Assembly (NCBI GenBank): GCA_001910725.1
Contig: MJGA01000008.1
Span: 1-64,000, forward strand
Origin: Phanerodontia chrysosporium
Lineage: Eukaryota; Basidiomycota; Agaricomycetes; Polyporales; Phanerochaetaceae
Length of the DNA stretch: 64,000 nucleotides
Direction of reading: 5' to 3'
The notes beneath the pieces are model-generated. The model saw only the letters and a list, made by a program, of their open reading frames with translations, had not been told where the DNA came from and ran no database searches. Both the position numbers and the translations under genes were made by a program. Every line of letters begins with the position of its first letter. The stretch's first letter is position 1. This document shows positions 22,320 through 33,948 of the stretch, one piece after another.

Positions 22320-25300
22320 TCAGCCCACAAGGTCTTGGGCGCGAGCAAGTAGAGCCTGAACATCACTACCCACACGTCGAGACACGAACTCCAAAGCCTT
22401 CTCTACTAGCCCGTCCAACAACTCAGGTTGGTCCTGCATATATTTTCTCAGGAACGCAATGGCAAGAAGCGTTGCCCACACTTTCTGGTCGACGTTCGAC
22501 CGCCTGGCCTCAGATAAGAGATCATTGCCAATGATGCCCTGGAGCTGGGAACCGATTGAGAAAGATCCGTCGAAGGACTGTAGACGGATGAGTGCAAGGA
22601 CTCTGTCTTCGGTACTCAACGTGGACTGTGGTGCAGTCTCGTTCCGAGAAGTGGAGTGCACAAGCCGGCCAGGGGTATATAACTCCACCTGAGTAGTGTG
22701 TCCTGTTACTCGAGACGGTTGGTGTGGCGATGAGGCGCGGGACCGGGGATGAATACGAGCATCAAGACTAGCAAGAGAAGGAGACCGAGGAGGAGGAGGA
22801 GAGCGGGATCGGGAACGGCGTGAAGGAGAGCCTCGGAAAGGGCGAGAAGAGCGGGAGCGGGAACGAGAAAGAGAGTGGAAACGAGAACGAGGGGAGCGGG
22901 AAAGAGAGCGGGAACGGGAAGGAGAGCGCGAGCGGGAACGGTAAGCGAGGATAGCGGGGGAAGGAGAACGCGAACGCGAACGCGAACGCCTGAAGTCTGG
23001 AGCTGCTCGCAGTTCACCCGCGTCGAGAGCAGTTGCTGAAGGCAACCCTCTGACTGTCGGTAAAGAGCCACGGCGATGGCCTGGCTGTGACTCCTGTTGC
23101 TTGTCATTCTGTAGCGTTGCTGCCTTCGAGCTAGTGGATGACTTCCGCAGCATGAGCCCAGAAAAGGCGCTCCTTAGGGAAGACCCCAAGCTTAGACTCG
23201 ATTGTTTGGAAGCTTGTCTGGAATGACCTCGATATACAATCGTAGGAGGCGGCGGGGAAACGGGAGGGTCCAGAGGTATAACCGCAGAAACTGGAGATGG
23301 ATGAACGGGAGAGCCCGGAGGTACAACCACAGGAACTGAAGCTGGGGGAGGGGGCGCTGGCATGCAGGGAGCGTCTGCAGGAGCATGGCCCAGCACTATG
23401 ATCGTGGGTGATCCATGTCTCCGCGCGCGGGCGTTGGTAGCAATTCTAGGGCTCTCCATGTGTTCGTCGCTTTCTTCGGCCAAGCAGATAGGGATGCTAT
23501 CCGTGCCGTACATTGAGCGTCCTCTCGCCACGTGGGAGTCGACTTCATAGCGGGGTGGATACAGCTCCTCGCTGTCAGCAAGGCTCTCCAGCGATCGCCG
23601 TTGTGAGGACTTCTCTGGCACCAAACGTTCATGGGCGTACTTGTCAGTGCGCCTATCGACCGCCACAAACGACGTGAACTTGCTCGCGAGCTGGTACTCC
23701 GTGCCGAGTCTGGTGATGATTAACTGGACTTCTGGCGGGCAGTACGTACGATTCCCATCCTCGAGGTCCATGATCGCGCGGCGCGCGGCGAGCGTCGGAA
23801 TGAGCTGCGGGTGGGGGTGCTCTGGAGGGAACTCGACGGCCTGTACCGGCACCGTGAACTGCAAAAACTCCCCGTGCCCGTCTCGCTGGGCACGGATGAC
23901 CACCTCCTTTGGGACCACGAACTTTGCGTCCTCGATGAGCGCAAAGATGATGAAGCGATTGCCAGGATAGATGGCAGCGACCTGCGCAGGCGCCTGGCGG
24001 ACGCCCTTCAGATCATTGCTCGCAGCGAAGTAGGCCTGCGCGAGGTTCGTACGCACGCCCCAGTCCACGGAAACATTCTTCAGGATGTACGTCCGGCTTG
24101 CGCGCACCAGCTTCGAGCATTTGCCGATGATGCCTTCCGAGGTCGTAGACATTAGACACACGCCGTTGCCCGCGCGAGCGATGCCCTCGCACATAGCAGT
24201 CGAGGTCATGCCACCGATTCCAAGGGCGAAGACACGGAGAGGTGCGTTGGACTTGGCCTTCGTAACGTATCGCTTTACAACTTCGATCACTCGGTCTGTG
24301 TCATGCGCCTACAAAGACAAGTTATGTAAGTACAATGCATTGTCATCTGGTAAGGCTGTTAGCCTACCTCGCCATCTGTGAGAACAAAGCAGGCTGTGGG
24401 CGTTGTAGTGGTGCGAGCTTTGAACACCTGCTTCAACGCGCTTAGAATTTCCGTTCCACCATAATCTGCATCCATCTTGTCGACATGTTCCGTCTGAACT
24501 CGACAAAAGAGTGAGTTAAATGTACCGGCAAAAAGGAACGACAAGACTCACAGCGGTCCTGAGAGCACGCTCATCGTAGGGAACACTTCTGCGCCACAGA
24601 CTATCGCACCGGTCTCCAAAACTGAAGATATTGAGCTGCGTGCCTTCGCTCGGAAGTGCACGGAGCAGCATGACCAGCGTCTTCTTCGCCGTCCCGATTC
24701 TACTCCCGGCCATACTTCCGCTGCGATCGACGACGAAGATGTACTCTTGACGAGGGACCGCGGGCAGGTTGAAGCGGGGTACGATGTTTAGCTGCATCGC
24801 CGTGGCGCCGTTGGCGGCCCGCTGCGCGAAGCACCGCGGCGCGTCGAGCCCGTCCGCGACGATGGACAGCACAAAGTCCTGCATCAGAAAGTCGGGCGAA
24901 CCGTGCTGGACCCGGTGGGGCATATGCGTTGCCTCACCGTCAGATAGGACGAGGGCAGGATGCGTAGGGCTCTTGATACTCCGGACGGTCCCATGCATAC
25001 GCACGTCGACGGAGATGCTGATACGTTCCGGGGGAGCCTGGAGTGTGTTGCGCATGCCCTCAGGTTCTTGCCCATAGCGTGCCCCAACATACATCGGAAT
25101 CTGGAACCGGACCTGGTCTACAACATCCTCGTCCATGAGATCAAGCACGTACTGTCGTTTCATGTAAGCTCAAGTCAAATTGTACTGCGAGGGTGTATCA
25201 CATACGGTCGTCTCAGTCGTAATCATTTGCTGCCCCGGAATTGCTCCGAGCGAAATGGAGAAAACTGCGACATATTAGCGACTGCCACTCAATGCGAATG

Positions 25301-25734
25301 AGCCAAAGAATGCGCTAGCTCACCATCGTCAGTGACATGCTCAACCAGCCCAGTCGTGTATCCTTGTGCAATGGCATGTTCATGCTCATGCCTAGCTTGC
25401 TCCTTCTCCTTGGCGACCGCGGTGATGACGGTACCATCTGCCGCAATCAACTTGAACCCGCAGACAGCAGCGCGAGCAGGCACGGGAAAGATGTACTTCG
25501 CGCGCTTGAGCCCGTCCGATGAATACTGCCAGAACTGCTGTGTGATGGTAACGATTACGGAGACTAGAGTAGAACCTATAAGTATGTACAGAAGGCACGC
25601 ACGAGCGATAACTCACCGTCTACGATATCCGCATGGACCTCTGCTCTGTGCAGGGGAAGGTACACGTTTTCTCCTGAAGATCGCACGCGTATCAGACCGC
25701 AAGGCCGAGAGGACACAGTCGTTGGCAGACGCAT
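22320..25734 (-). CDS. VIT and von Willebrand A domain protein A with Arg/Ser-rich tail
   Basis: Six exons (25734-25617, 25563-25324, 25264-25206, 25151-24552, 24493-24368, 24308-22320) encode 1043 residues. Residues about 15-160 are a VIT domain (YLPLHRAEVHADIVDG, AKYIFPVPARAAVCGF, LVEHVTDD, VFSISLGAIP). The VWA domain follows, with a complete MIDAS start EYIFVVDRSGSM (Asp near residue 281), then YGGTEI and CFVLTDGE, and GKCSKLVRASRTYILKNV after it. The tail holds proline-rich runs, a long Arg/Ser repeat and a conserved C-terminal module (LIRLQSFDGSFS to ARAQDLVG). The layout recalls inter-alpha-trypsin inhibitor heavy chains and the non-catalytic part of vault PARP4; no PARP domain is present. 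There is no signal peptide, so it is likely intracellular. Function is unknown in fungi. TATAAAGG lies 37 nt upstream. Paralogues lie at 35.3-40.7 and 51.3-54.4 kb. Confidence 0.85.
22740..23010 (-). repeat. Arg/Ser-coding purine-rich repeat inside VIT/VWA gene A
   Basis: The plus strand is almost pure GA with GAGCGGGAACG-like units; the minus strand encodes about twenty RS or SR dipeptides (for example RSRSRSRSPSP and SRSLSRSPRSR). It is a classic RS-type low-complexity segment, here in the tail of a VWA protein, and is prone to repeat-length change. Confidence 0.85.
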
Positions 25735-25770
25735 CGGGCGGTGAATAAAAAGTGGAGATGATGTCCACAG

Positions 25771-25778
25771 CCTTTATA
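25771..25778 (-). promoter_or_regulatory. TATA box of VIT/VWA gene A
   Basis: TATAAAGG on the minus strand 37 nt before the ATG at 25734. Genes B and C have TATA boxes at about the same distance. Confidence 0.6.
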
Positions 25779-26430
25779 TCGTATAGGCTGTTCACACCAG
25801 GGGCCAATATGTCGACTGCGGTTGTCTACGCCTCGGAACAACCCTCGCGTCTATACGCCTTTGGTATGCTCTTTGAAGCCGATAATAGTCGTAGAGAGAT
25901 GGAAGCCGGTGATGCTTCATCAGTTCATTATATGCTGCCGACTGTTCTGAACCTTATACATGGTCACAAGGGCCGTGTATAGCGGGAGACATCTGAGAAC
26001 AAGTGATTACGATGCCGGCTCAGGACTTCATCAAGGACACGCCTTACAAATAACAATGCCGTGAAGTTGTCGCCCTACGGCAGGATCTCTTGTGTAGTTT
26101 CGAAGACAAGCGGAGAAGGGACGGCCTCCCTGAATGTGTCAGACCGAGCTCTTGGTGTCCGGTCGGAACCCACAGGTGTCAGAACAAGGGTCATTCTATC
26201 GCAGGAGACGTCCGTGACAAGGAAGGCTTAGGAATAAGATGGCTTTCTGACACCGAAACGCGTCCAGGTAGTGGACCCAACCGAACATCGGAAAGTCCTC
26301 CGCCAGTGAATGTGTGGCTGGTCTGGAGTACTCAGTGGGAATGTAACCGAATGAGGCCCTGGCTGCAAGCGTGAGCCAACGTAGTGACGATGTCGGGAAT
26401 GTGGCTCGGGTACGGCCCGTACGTGGAGTC
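25779..26430. other. upstream flank of VIT/VWA gene A, no gene
   Basis: No coding signal that I trust. Short open frames occur on both strands. Confidence 0.4.
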
Positions 26431-27852
26431 GGCCAGCAGGTCGACAACCTCCATCGAACGCCCGCGTGGCCCTCAGCCCATGAATGAATGCGTGTCATGA
26501 CGCATTCTTCTCTGCACCGACCCAGTCCTGTTTCTCGGTTTTACGAACCGCAGGAGAACCGTGGTAATGGACGAAAACCTGAGTGAGGGCACGTCTGGAC
26601 CGAGGCGCGTGCCCAAAGATACGCAGATAGATTCAGGACAAGTCGGATGGCATCTAGGCGGGTAGTGTCTAGGGAAGGAAGCATGGCTGCAAGAGAGTTC
26701 AGAAAGTCTTGCGGAAGCTGTAGGCGCATCATCTTCGAGATGGCGGTGGGTAAAGGCGATTCGTAAAAAGTAAGGGAGGGCATACTCACCTTCGGAGAAC
26801 GCCCACTCCGACCTGTCCCTGGCTATATGCGCGTCGTGACGCGTTCTCCGCTGCACTGACACCCGATGGACGTTGCAGCATCGCATTTCGCGGGGGGATC
26901 GCGGCACCGACGTAGGGTTCGGAGGAGCAATGGCATGGACAGCGCGTCACAGTTATGGGCCGAGTCGCGCCTGGAGATGAATGAACGGCAAGCCAGGTCG
27001 TGCTAGGGGATCCGCAAGAGAGCGCAATAAAGTCTCTCGCGGGAAGGTAGGAGATAATAGGGTGTGCATGAGCTGTCGACGCATTGCAAGCCTCCGAAGT
27101 AGTGGTCGAAGACGCTTCGTACAAGAGTAAGAAAGAGCGTAAGTAGAAAGCGTAGGTGTTTCTTGCTTATATAAGCGCGAGGACTGTCTTGAAACTGAGA
27201 CCGGCTTCAAAGCGTTTGTTATCCGCTAGATTACTGCAGGTAAGCAAGACATACCTCCTTTCCTTAAGCACCCTTCAAGTTCCTACGTTGAGCTTGACGA
27301 TGTCATCCGTCCTCCACATTCTCCCCGAGTTTCCATTCGTCTTGCACCGCCTAACTGAACAGTATAATACAGGACATTTTACAAGGTTCATCACGGCAAG
27401 AAAACATAACACGACGTCAAGAATTAGAGAAGAAGAAATTGTCCGCGAGCAGTAGCTTTTGGCGGATGTATCGCGCCCCGAGCATACAATCGCAAGTGTC
27501 TTCTAGAGACCCTTGGTGACGGTCGACCGACCGCTCTCCGCCACGGCGCCTCCATCACCAACAATCGGACTTGGGCTGCATGGCGAGGGGGTCGATGAAC
27601 TCGCGGAGTCGGCGCAGGAAGACCATGTTCGTGACGGTCTGCGCCTTCTTGGTGGCCTCGAGGAGCGTGCGGGTGATCTTCGCCTTGTCTTTGCGCGCGG
27701 GCGGGACGAGCATGCACGTGTCGACCTGCTCCATTGCGAGGACGAGGGCCTTCTCGTCGCTCGGGTCGAAGACGAGCACCTGCACGTCTTCGTGCTCGGC
27801 GAGAACGGCCTTGGCGTCCTTGCCGAAGACGAGCACAGTGAGCGACTGATAG
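26430..27852 (-). repeat. inverted, internally deleted copy of the NmrA region at 55.1-57.1 kb
   Basis: The minus strand follows the plus strand of 55127-57100 over the NmrA coding part, its 3' flank and beyond. Examples are GGTCGAAGACGCTTCGTACA (plus, near 27103-27122), which pairs with TGTACGAAGCGTCTTCGACC (near 56730-56750), and GTGCATGAGCTGTCGACGCA near 27065, which recurs inverted near 56770. A deletion of about 0.8 kb lies within the coding part. Within it, a stretch near 26430-26515 is repeated directly near 26780-26850. Confidence 0.8.
27503..27852 (-). pseudogene. truncated NmrA-like pseudogene
   Basis: Encodes QSLTVLVFGKDAKAVLAEH, then VLVFDPSDEKALV, EQVDTCMLVPPARKDKAKI and LREFIDPLAMQPK, nearly identical to residues about 50-160 of the intact NmrA-like gene at 54983. 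It lacks the N-terminal nucleotide-binding loop and loses the SSAGADYAERDKQ stretch. After MQPKSD it jumps directly to the end of the parent's exon 4 (GATGGAGGCGCCGTGGC to the stop and 3' flank). The frames no longer join, so it is not functional. Confidence 0.85.
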
Positions 27853-27961
27853 ATCGTGCATCTTACCGAACGCAAATACCGGGTCTTCCCTAGACTCCTC
27901 AATCTAGTGAGCAAAAATCTTGGTTGTTATCATACATTACATCGGTCGTCCATTGCTTACT

Positions 27962-29575
27962 CTACTGTAGGCCAGGATGACGGAACCGTATTCGGTCGTC
28001 CCATACTGTTGCTCTCTTCCCCCATCCATACTGCAGCAAACACAGTTGTGTAAGAGGATCCACTCCGATCTCGCGGAGCGGGCGACGGCCGAGATACCGG
28101 GTGATGCTTTGCGCACACCATTCGCTCTCGGCGTAGCTGCGCGGGCTGAAGCACAGCGCGACGTATTCCAGCTGCGGGCACCACTCGTCGTGCGCGTAGC
28201 CTTCAGGCGGCGGGGTCGCGAGCGCGTAACACAGCTCCGAGCCGGGCCACGAGCGGTACAGCCCTGCACACTCGAAGGTCACGTAGAGCTCGCGCAGCTC
28301 GGGGAGCCCGGACAGGACGTCCATCCAGTGGTCTCGGTTGAACATTGGCACGCCATCTGCAATGCGTAGCCTGACGTACGCGGACTGTGCATTTGGAAAA
28401 TGCAGGGACTCTGGTGGGATGTCGGAGGTATGAACCTGCAGGGGTGGTGTCTCGCCTGCGGGAAGGACGAGGGAGCGCTTCCACCCGACCGACAGCACGT
28501 TCCTGCCCAGTGAATCGGCACACTCTAGCAGGACTGTGCAGTCGTAAGTGTCCTGTATGAAGTCGTCCTCCTTGTAGACGAGAAAGAGGCCCACATCATC
28601 CACACGACGTATAAGGTTCCGAAAAGCTGTCGAAGTGATTTCATGGGGGACCGGCCAATCGAGGTGCGATAGAAGTCCTACTGTGGTGTTTTCGGGATAG
28701 GATAAGGTGGACAGAAAGAACCATGTGCAGTCCCGGGAGAGGTACGCGAGACTGAGGGTCTCTAGGTCGTGTAGCGGAATAACGGCGGACCGTGTTGGAG
28801 GCTCGAAAACTTCTTCTGGGATAGAACCCAAGGTAGCATAGCGCTGAATTGTGAGGTGCTGGAGCCTAGGACAATTCGCGAGCACTGCGAGAATTCCATC
28901 GCGCAAAGCCTCGGGGTAGGCGTCGTGCGTGAGGCTCAAAGTCAATAAGTGACCGCGAGATAGCGAGGAGCATAGCTGCAGTGGGAGATATGCAAGAGCC
29001 AGATGTGCCAGAGATGGGAAACTATTCCAGGACAGAGAACTACAGAACGCTTCGGAAGGGAGCTCTTCGCCACCCTCAGAGGGATAGAGGAGAAGTGTTT
29101 TCAAAGCGCGGAAATCGACACGTCTAGTAAACGTCGTCACGACGAGAGCTTCCAAGAGAGTCAAGGGCAGTTGCTGGCAACTGAAGGCTTGTATGCGGTG
29201 GGAGGGGTCAGAGAGAAGACGTCCGATCTCAGGAACACATTCCGAGGCGAAGAGGATGTCGAGGGGCGCAGCAATGCTAATGTTGACCTCGAGTGGATGT
29301 GTCCCGGAGCGTCGGATGTACTCGCTGATTCTGTGCAGAGTGGTTGCTCCAAACTCTCGCACCACGATGCTGGACCATAGCTCCGAGATATCGAGCGCAA
29401 TGACACGCCATGCAGAACAGACATGGCTGATGGCAAAGCAAGGCGGGCTCGATGAATCCGGTTGCGATCTATGTCTTGCGAGGAATATTGCACGGAGAAG
29501 TTCGGGGGTAGAGTTAATATCGGAGAACTCATCTGAGTATGCGTGAGGGATGGCTAGTTGCTGAAGAATGTCAGG
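27962..29575 (-). CDS. F-box/LRR-type fungal protein (N terminus uncertain)
   Basis: A long open exon ends at the stop at 27962. It starts with a region typical of Agaricomycete F-box proteins (TPELLRAIFLARHRSQ, then CFAISHVCSAWRVIALD and LWSSIVVREFG), followed by about 400 residues with leucine-rich repeat character (FPSLAHLALAYLPLQL, RLQHLTIQRYATL, LHDLETLSLAYLS, LPELRELYVTF). The reading frame is open upstream to an acceptor-like site at 29576, but no ATG lies in frame before it. A first exon probably starts near 29779 (ATG after a TATATAAG at about 29842-29850), but I could not fix its donor. It would be a substrate adaptor of an SCF ubiquitin ligase; the target is unknown. Confidence 0.7.
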   Translation of the reverse strand, partial: PDILQQLAIPHAYSDEFSDINSTPELLRAIFLARHRSQPDSSSPPCFAISHVCSAWRVIALDISELWSSIVVREFGATTLHRISEYIRRSGTHPLEVNISIAAPLDILFASECVPEIGRLLSDPSHRIQAFSCQQLPLTLLEALVVTTFTRRVDFRALKTLLLYPSEGGEELPSEAFCSSLSWNSFPSLAHLALAYLPLQLCSSLSRGHLLTLSLTHDAYPEALRDGILAVLANCPRLQHLTIQRYATLGSIPEEVFEPPTRSAVIPLHDLETLSLAYLSRDCTWFFLSTLSYPENTTVGLLSHLDWPVPHEITSTAFRNLIRRVDDVGLFLVYKEDDFIQDTYDCTVLLECADSLGRNVLSVGWKRSLVLPAGETPPLQVHTSDIPPESLHFPNAQSAYVRLRIADGVPMFNRDHWMDVLSGLPELRELYVTFECAGLYRSWPGSELCYALATPPPEGYAHDEWCPQLEYVALCFSPRSYAESEWCAQSITRYLGRRPLREIGVDPLTQLCLLQYGWGKRATVWDDRIRFRHPGLQ

Positions 29576-31018
29576 CTGTTCGATATCAGTACTTTATACT
29601 GCACCAGAATACGCTAACAAAACTCCCCTTGCGCGCAGCGTTCGAGTCAAAGGTAAGAAACAATTTGGCCACAGACGCACAAAGCGACCATTTGTCGGGC
29701 CACCAACGGACTCAACCGAGAGGTGGCGATGACGCATCGACATCTCGTCAGCAAATTCCTCTCGTAGGTAGAGTCGCATGTCGAGCGTTTTGCGTTCTGG
29801 GATTTGCCTGTTTCTTCTAGGGCGTAGCGGTGACAATGGAGTCTTATATATCAAGCATTAGAGATCTGATGTTCGCTATCTGGTCAAGAATTATTCAACT
29901 CCTGCGCACGATGTCGTGCAGCAACCTGATAGTGCGGCAAGTAATGTGCTCACACGTCAGAAATCATCTACCACGCAAGTGCTCCAGCAACAGCGTCGAC
30001 AAGCTCATTCCATTTCCATGCGCGACGGCAACATTCACGTCACGTCAGTAGAAGGTGGTGGCAAGTGGAGAATTTCTCGAGCCTGGACTGACAGCGGGGT
30101 TAGGTACGGTAATCGTAGTTGTAGGCACATATACGGACCTCTATCTCTGCGCGAGCTTTGTGGGTACGAGACTTAGTCTGTAAACCCCCTTATAGCAAGA
30201 CAAAACTTCCCCTGGAGAACGTCGAGCTCACTGCTAGGCGAGACCGCAGCCGCGTCAAACGGTACCGCGTCGTGTGAGTCAACCATAACGATGGTCGGGC
30301 TGTCCATGTCAGGTGCGGACTCCAGGGGCGGCTTCGCGAGTTTGCAAGGAGGACCAGTCCAGAATGCCAATCAACCCAGCACCCGGCTGCCGTGCACGAG
30401 TACCAGGTTCTGTTTTCGCAACTCTCATCGGTCTCCCCGCCATCTGGAAGAGGGCGTACATTGCGGTGATGGCAAGTTTGCTTGACTTGACGGACCGAAC
30501 ACGCACTGCGAGTCGAAGTCTGATCAACTTGTCCAGCGACTACGTCGCTCCCAAAGAGTTTCGAAGACATTTAACAATGTATGATGTATCGCTCACCACC
30601 TTGCCATATTGGCCATGTCTCACACCCTGGTGCGTCGTTCGCACTGAACATCAGGGAAGGAAACTCCGTTTCTGCAGCAGTTGGCAGTCACGGGCGCTCA
30701 GCCGGCGTTCCCGCCGGTTCTGCCTTTCACTCGTAAGCAGTATTACACTACCTCGTGAGATCCGCCTTAGTAGCTATCCTCTGCGACCCTCTACGATGCG
30801 GTTGGGAACCGAAGATGTTGATCATAGGGTCTGACCTTTGGAGACTGATCCCAGGTCAGTTGTATATCAAGTGCAAAAGTTCCCGCTCAACCTCCTATTT
30901 GTTCCGGCTATGGCTAGAGATCTGGTATATTTAACCTTCAACGTCGATGAGTGGCTTGAACGCCATCCGACCCCTGGAGACGTAGGCCATATTTTAACGT
31001 CACATCCTCGCTGACTAT
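29576..31018. other. region without a confirmed gene
   Basis: Contains the putative promoter and first exon of the F-box/LRR gene (29600-29850). Between 30170 and 30840 open frames of 120-170 codons exist on both strands, none with a family signature or convincing splice pairs. This may be a decayed gene; I see nothing I can name. Confidence 0.4.
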
Positions 31019-33403
31019 ATGCTGCCGTCGATGTTTTCCAATACTTTTGCCCTAGCAATAACGTCCGGTCTGTTGTTATCATGCCTCAAGGCGTACATGG
31101 ACTACAGGGCTGCACTGCGGTCCATCAAGTATGTTCTCTTCTCATTCAAGTTACGTTGACGAGCTGAGGTTAGTGCCACAGTTACCACCCCGGTTCTTGT
31201 GCGCTCATCCCATCCTTTGGTATGCTGGGCCTCCTCTTCAAAGAGCCGCGACGCGGCTTGTGGGGAGGCTGGCGTCGCTTTTGGCGACGGAAGTACCTCG
31301 ACTTCCAGGAGGCCGGAGTCGACATCATTAGTCATGTAAACTCCCAGCTTTCTCATCCCGCCGATAGATCTACTGACTTCGTTTTACATGCGCAGATAGC
31401 GTTTGTACCCAGCGTCACTACGTACTTGGTCCTCGCAGATGCCGCTGCTATCAAGGTTTGCCCGTTCATCGACTTGTGTACAGTCCAAATAGTTACGCAA
31501 ACATGCAGGAAGTAACAGGGCATCGGGCGCGCTTTCCAAAACCATCATACGAGTTCTTTAGGATCTTTGGAGGGAATATTATCGCTTCGGAAGGCGACGA
31601 ATGGAAACGCCACAGGAAAATCGCTGCCCCGGCTTTTTCTGAGGTGGGTAGCTCTTCTTGCCCTAGCCGCCGAAACTGATGGGCGCAAAGCACAACAACA
31701 GGTTGGTATGGAACGAGACGGTGAAGATTGTGTGCGGCTTCTTCGAGAACGTCTGGGGCTCGCAAGCTGAGGTATACGTCGATGATGTAGTGCAATCTCT
31801 CACGCTGCCTGTGAGTCTTCCCGCGTGATGCCATTGATACACGGCTGAGATAAGTACGACGAGATGGCGCTTCACGTCATCAGCATCGCAGGCTTCGGAA
31901 AGCAGACTGTGTGGAGAGCTGACGGTACCCTTCCACCAAAACATAAACTATCATTCCAAGTAAGTATAGTCAGTGCATCTTTTGTTTACGTCCACAACAC
32001 TCATCGAGTAGCAAGGATGCCCTGCACGTAGTGTCCACCGACCTCTGGATCAAGTTTGTCATGCCGACGATGCTGCTGGACTTAGCTCCTACGAAGCGCA
32101 TCGCAAAAGTGAAGCTCGCGTTCGAGGAAGTCGAGGTACGTTTATCCCTCCCTGTCCTCCGGATGCTGGCCGATCTCGGGACACTAGCAATACATGCTAG
32201 AGCTGATTCAAGAGCGTCGGGATGCTGAGAAGCGGGACGAGCGACATGATCTGTTTAGCAACTTGCTGGACGCCAATGACTCGGACGAAAACGGAGATGG
32301 AAGCGTGAAACTGACTGATGAAGAGCTCTTGGGTGAGTGCGTCGTCGCTGCGCCGTCGAGCGGTCGAGTGCTCATAATGCAATCTCAGGAAATATCTTTA
32401 TATTCATGCTTGCTGGTGCGTCGTCCTTGTGGTCTAGGTTCGCAATACTCCAAACTTGAACCTGATTCCTTCGGTACAGGGCACGAGGTAAGCACCTGTA
32501 TTGTATTACCGGATTTACTCTCAAGAGTATGTAGACCACCGCGCATACTTTGGCATTTACCTTCGGTCTATTGGCCCTGCACTCGGACTACCAAGAGAAA
32601 GTGCACCAGCAAATCAAGAGTATCATGCCTGATAATCGACTGCCAGTGAGTCGCAGTGCCGCTTCCGTCAAACAGAGTTGTTTACCACTCGGCGCGTAGA
32701 CGTACGAGGAGATGCACTTATTCACAGAGTGTACGGCGTATGTTTTGCAGTTCTCTGCATCAGAGCGCCAATACTGACTTAGCTGGCTCGCGATTAGTGT
32801 CTTCTATGAGACGCTTCGTCTATTCCCGCCGGTATGCTCACGTCCTCCTCGCCGCTGAAAGCGTATGACCGCTATCGCTCATGCTCGCCATAGGTCACGA
32901 CCATTCCAAAGATCTCCGCCGAAGACACATCGCTGGTGACCACTGACCGAGCCGGTAACAGAGTCGTTGTCCCGGTGCCATGTGGCACTTCCCTGCACCT
33001 CAGCGTCGTGGCTCTGCATTACAACCGTGTGTATCATCCTTTTTTCACGATACCTTGCCTCTGAACCCGCTGCAGCTCGGTACTGGGATGATCCATATGC
33101 GTTCAAGCCCGAGAGATTTCATGGGGACTGGCCTCGTGAGGCATTCATACCGTTCAGCGCCGGAGCGCGTTCTTGCCTAGGCCGAAGGTACGCTGTCTCT
33201 GTTCGGCACATCACGCCCACCCTCAGAGACTCTGACAAATTCCGCGGCGCAGGTTTTTTGAGACGGAAGGCATAGCGATCCTTACCATGATCCTCTCTCG
33301 ATACAAGATAGAACTGAAGGACGACCCTCGCTACGCGCACGAGACTTATGAGGAGCGGTGGCAGCGAGTCCTTGATGTGAAGGACGGTCTCACCACAACG
33401 TGA
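31019..33403 (+). CDS. cytochrome P450 monooxygenase
   Basis: About thirteen short exons, ATG at 31019 and TGA at 33401-33403. The N terminus is a membrane anchor (FALAITSGLLLSCLKAY). Family blocks appear in order: GHRARFPKPSYEFF, IIASEGDEWKRHRKIAAPAF with the C-helix Trp and Arg, HVISIAGFG, NIFIFMLA/GHE/TTAHTL, which is the oxygen-binding I helix (AGHETT), FYETLRLFPP with the ExxR motif, PYAFKPERF, and the haem loop FSAGARSCLG with the Cys ligand. Three tiny exons surround the AGHETT motif. The intron after PAFSE is 47 nt (31644-31690). All junctions I traced close in frame. It is an ER-bound enzyme needing a P450 reductase. Substrate and CYP family cannot be told from the sequence alone. 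Confidence 0.88.
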
Positions 33404-33948
33404 GTGTTTGTGTCTGATAGTCGCTGGTTCACTCATCGAGTTCGTTCTGAAGGCCTGCGCATCTGTCTCTTGTGTTCAAAAGGCGATGAAGGGCGTGCGG
33501 GGAAAAGGGTCGCCCATACTCTGTCATAGTGTCAATCTACCTATCAGCTTGGCGAAGGCTCACGTACCCTCTACAATCATTCGCTTCATAGCTGTGGGTA
33601 TAATGTCCTGCTAAGCTTGACATATGGACGTAAAGCATTTTTGAGACGTACCTTGGGAGCAGTACCTGAGTCTGACAGTCACCTGTCCTGACAGTGAACA
33701 CCTCTCGCAACCACCTCCAGTCAAACCTTTTTGCACGGACAACAGCCGAGTGTGAGCATTGCTCTGTCCTCGCTGACCTGACCCGCTCAGAATGGCAACC
33801 GGAGCCTTTGGCGCCCACGGGCAACGACCTGGCGCCAGAAATGGAGCAGCGGACGTAGTCTGAATACTTGGTACTCTCCAGATCAGCATAAGATGTCATA
33901 AAATCCGTGGTTTCATTACAATAGTCTCTACCTCGAAGCCGATCACGC
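33404..33948. other. convergent spacer between the P450 and PX-SNARE genes
   Basis: 3' flanks only. No gene or repeat is seen. Confidence 0.5.

Noticed and set aside
30313..30834. 174-codon open frame on the plus strand
   Set aside because: Starts at GTG, no ATG context, no domain, and equally long frames lie on the other strand; left as unassigned.
31644..31666. 23-nt intron in the P450 gene
   Set aside because: Too short for fungal splicing. Using the next acceptor (31690) gives a 47-nt intron with a CTGAT branch site and the expected NNRLVWNET sequence.
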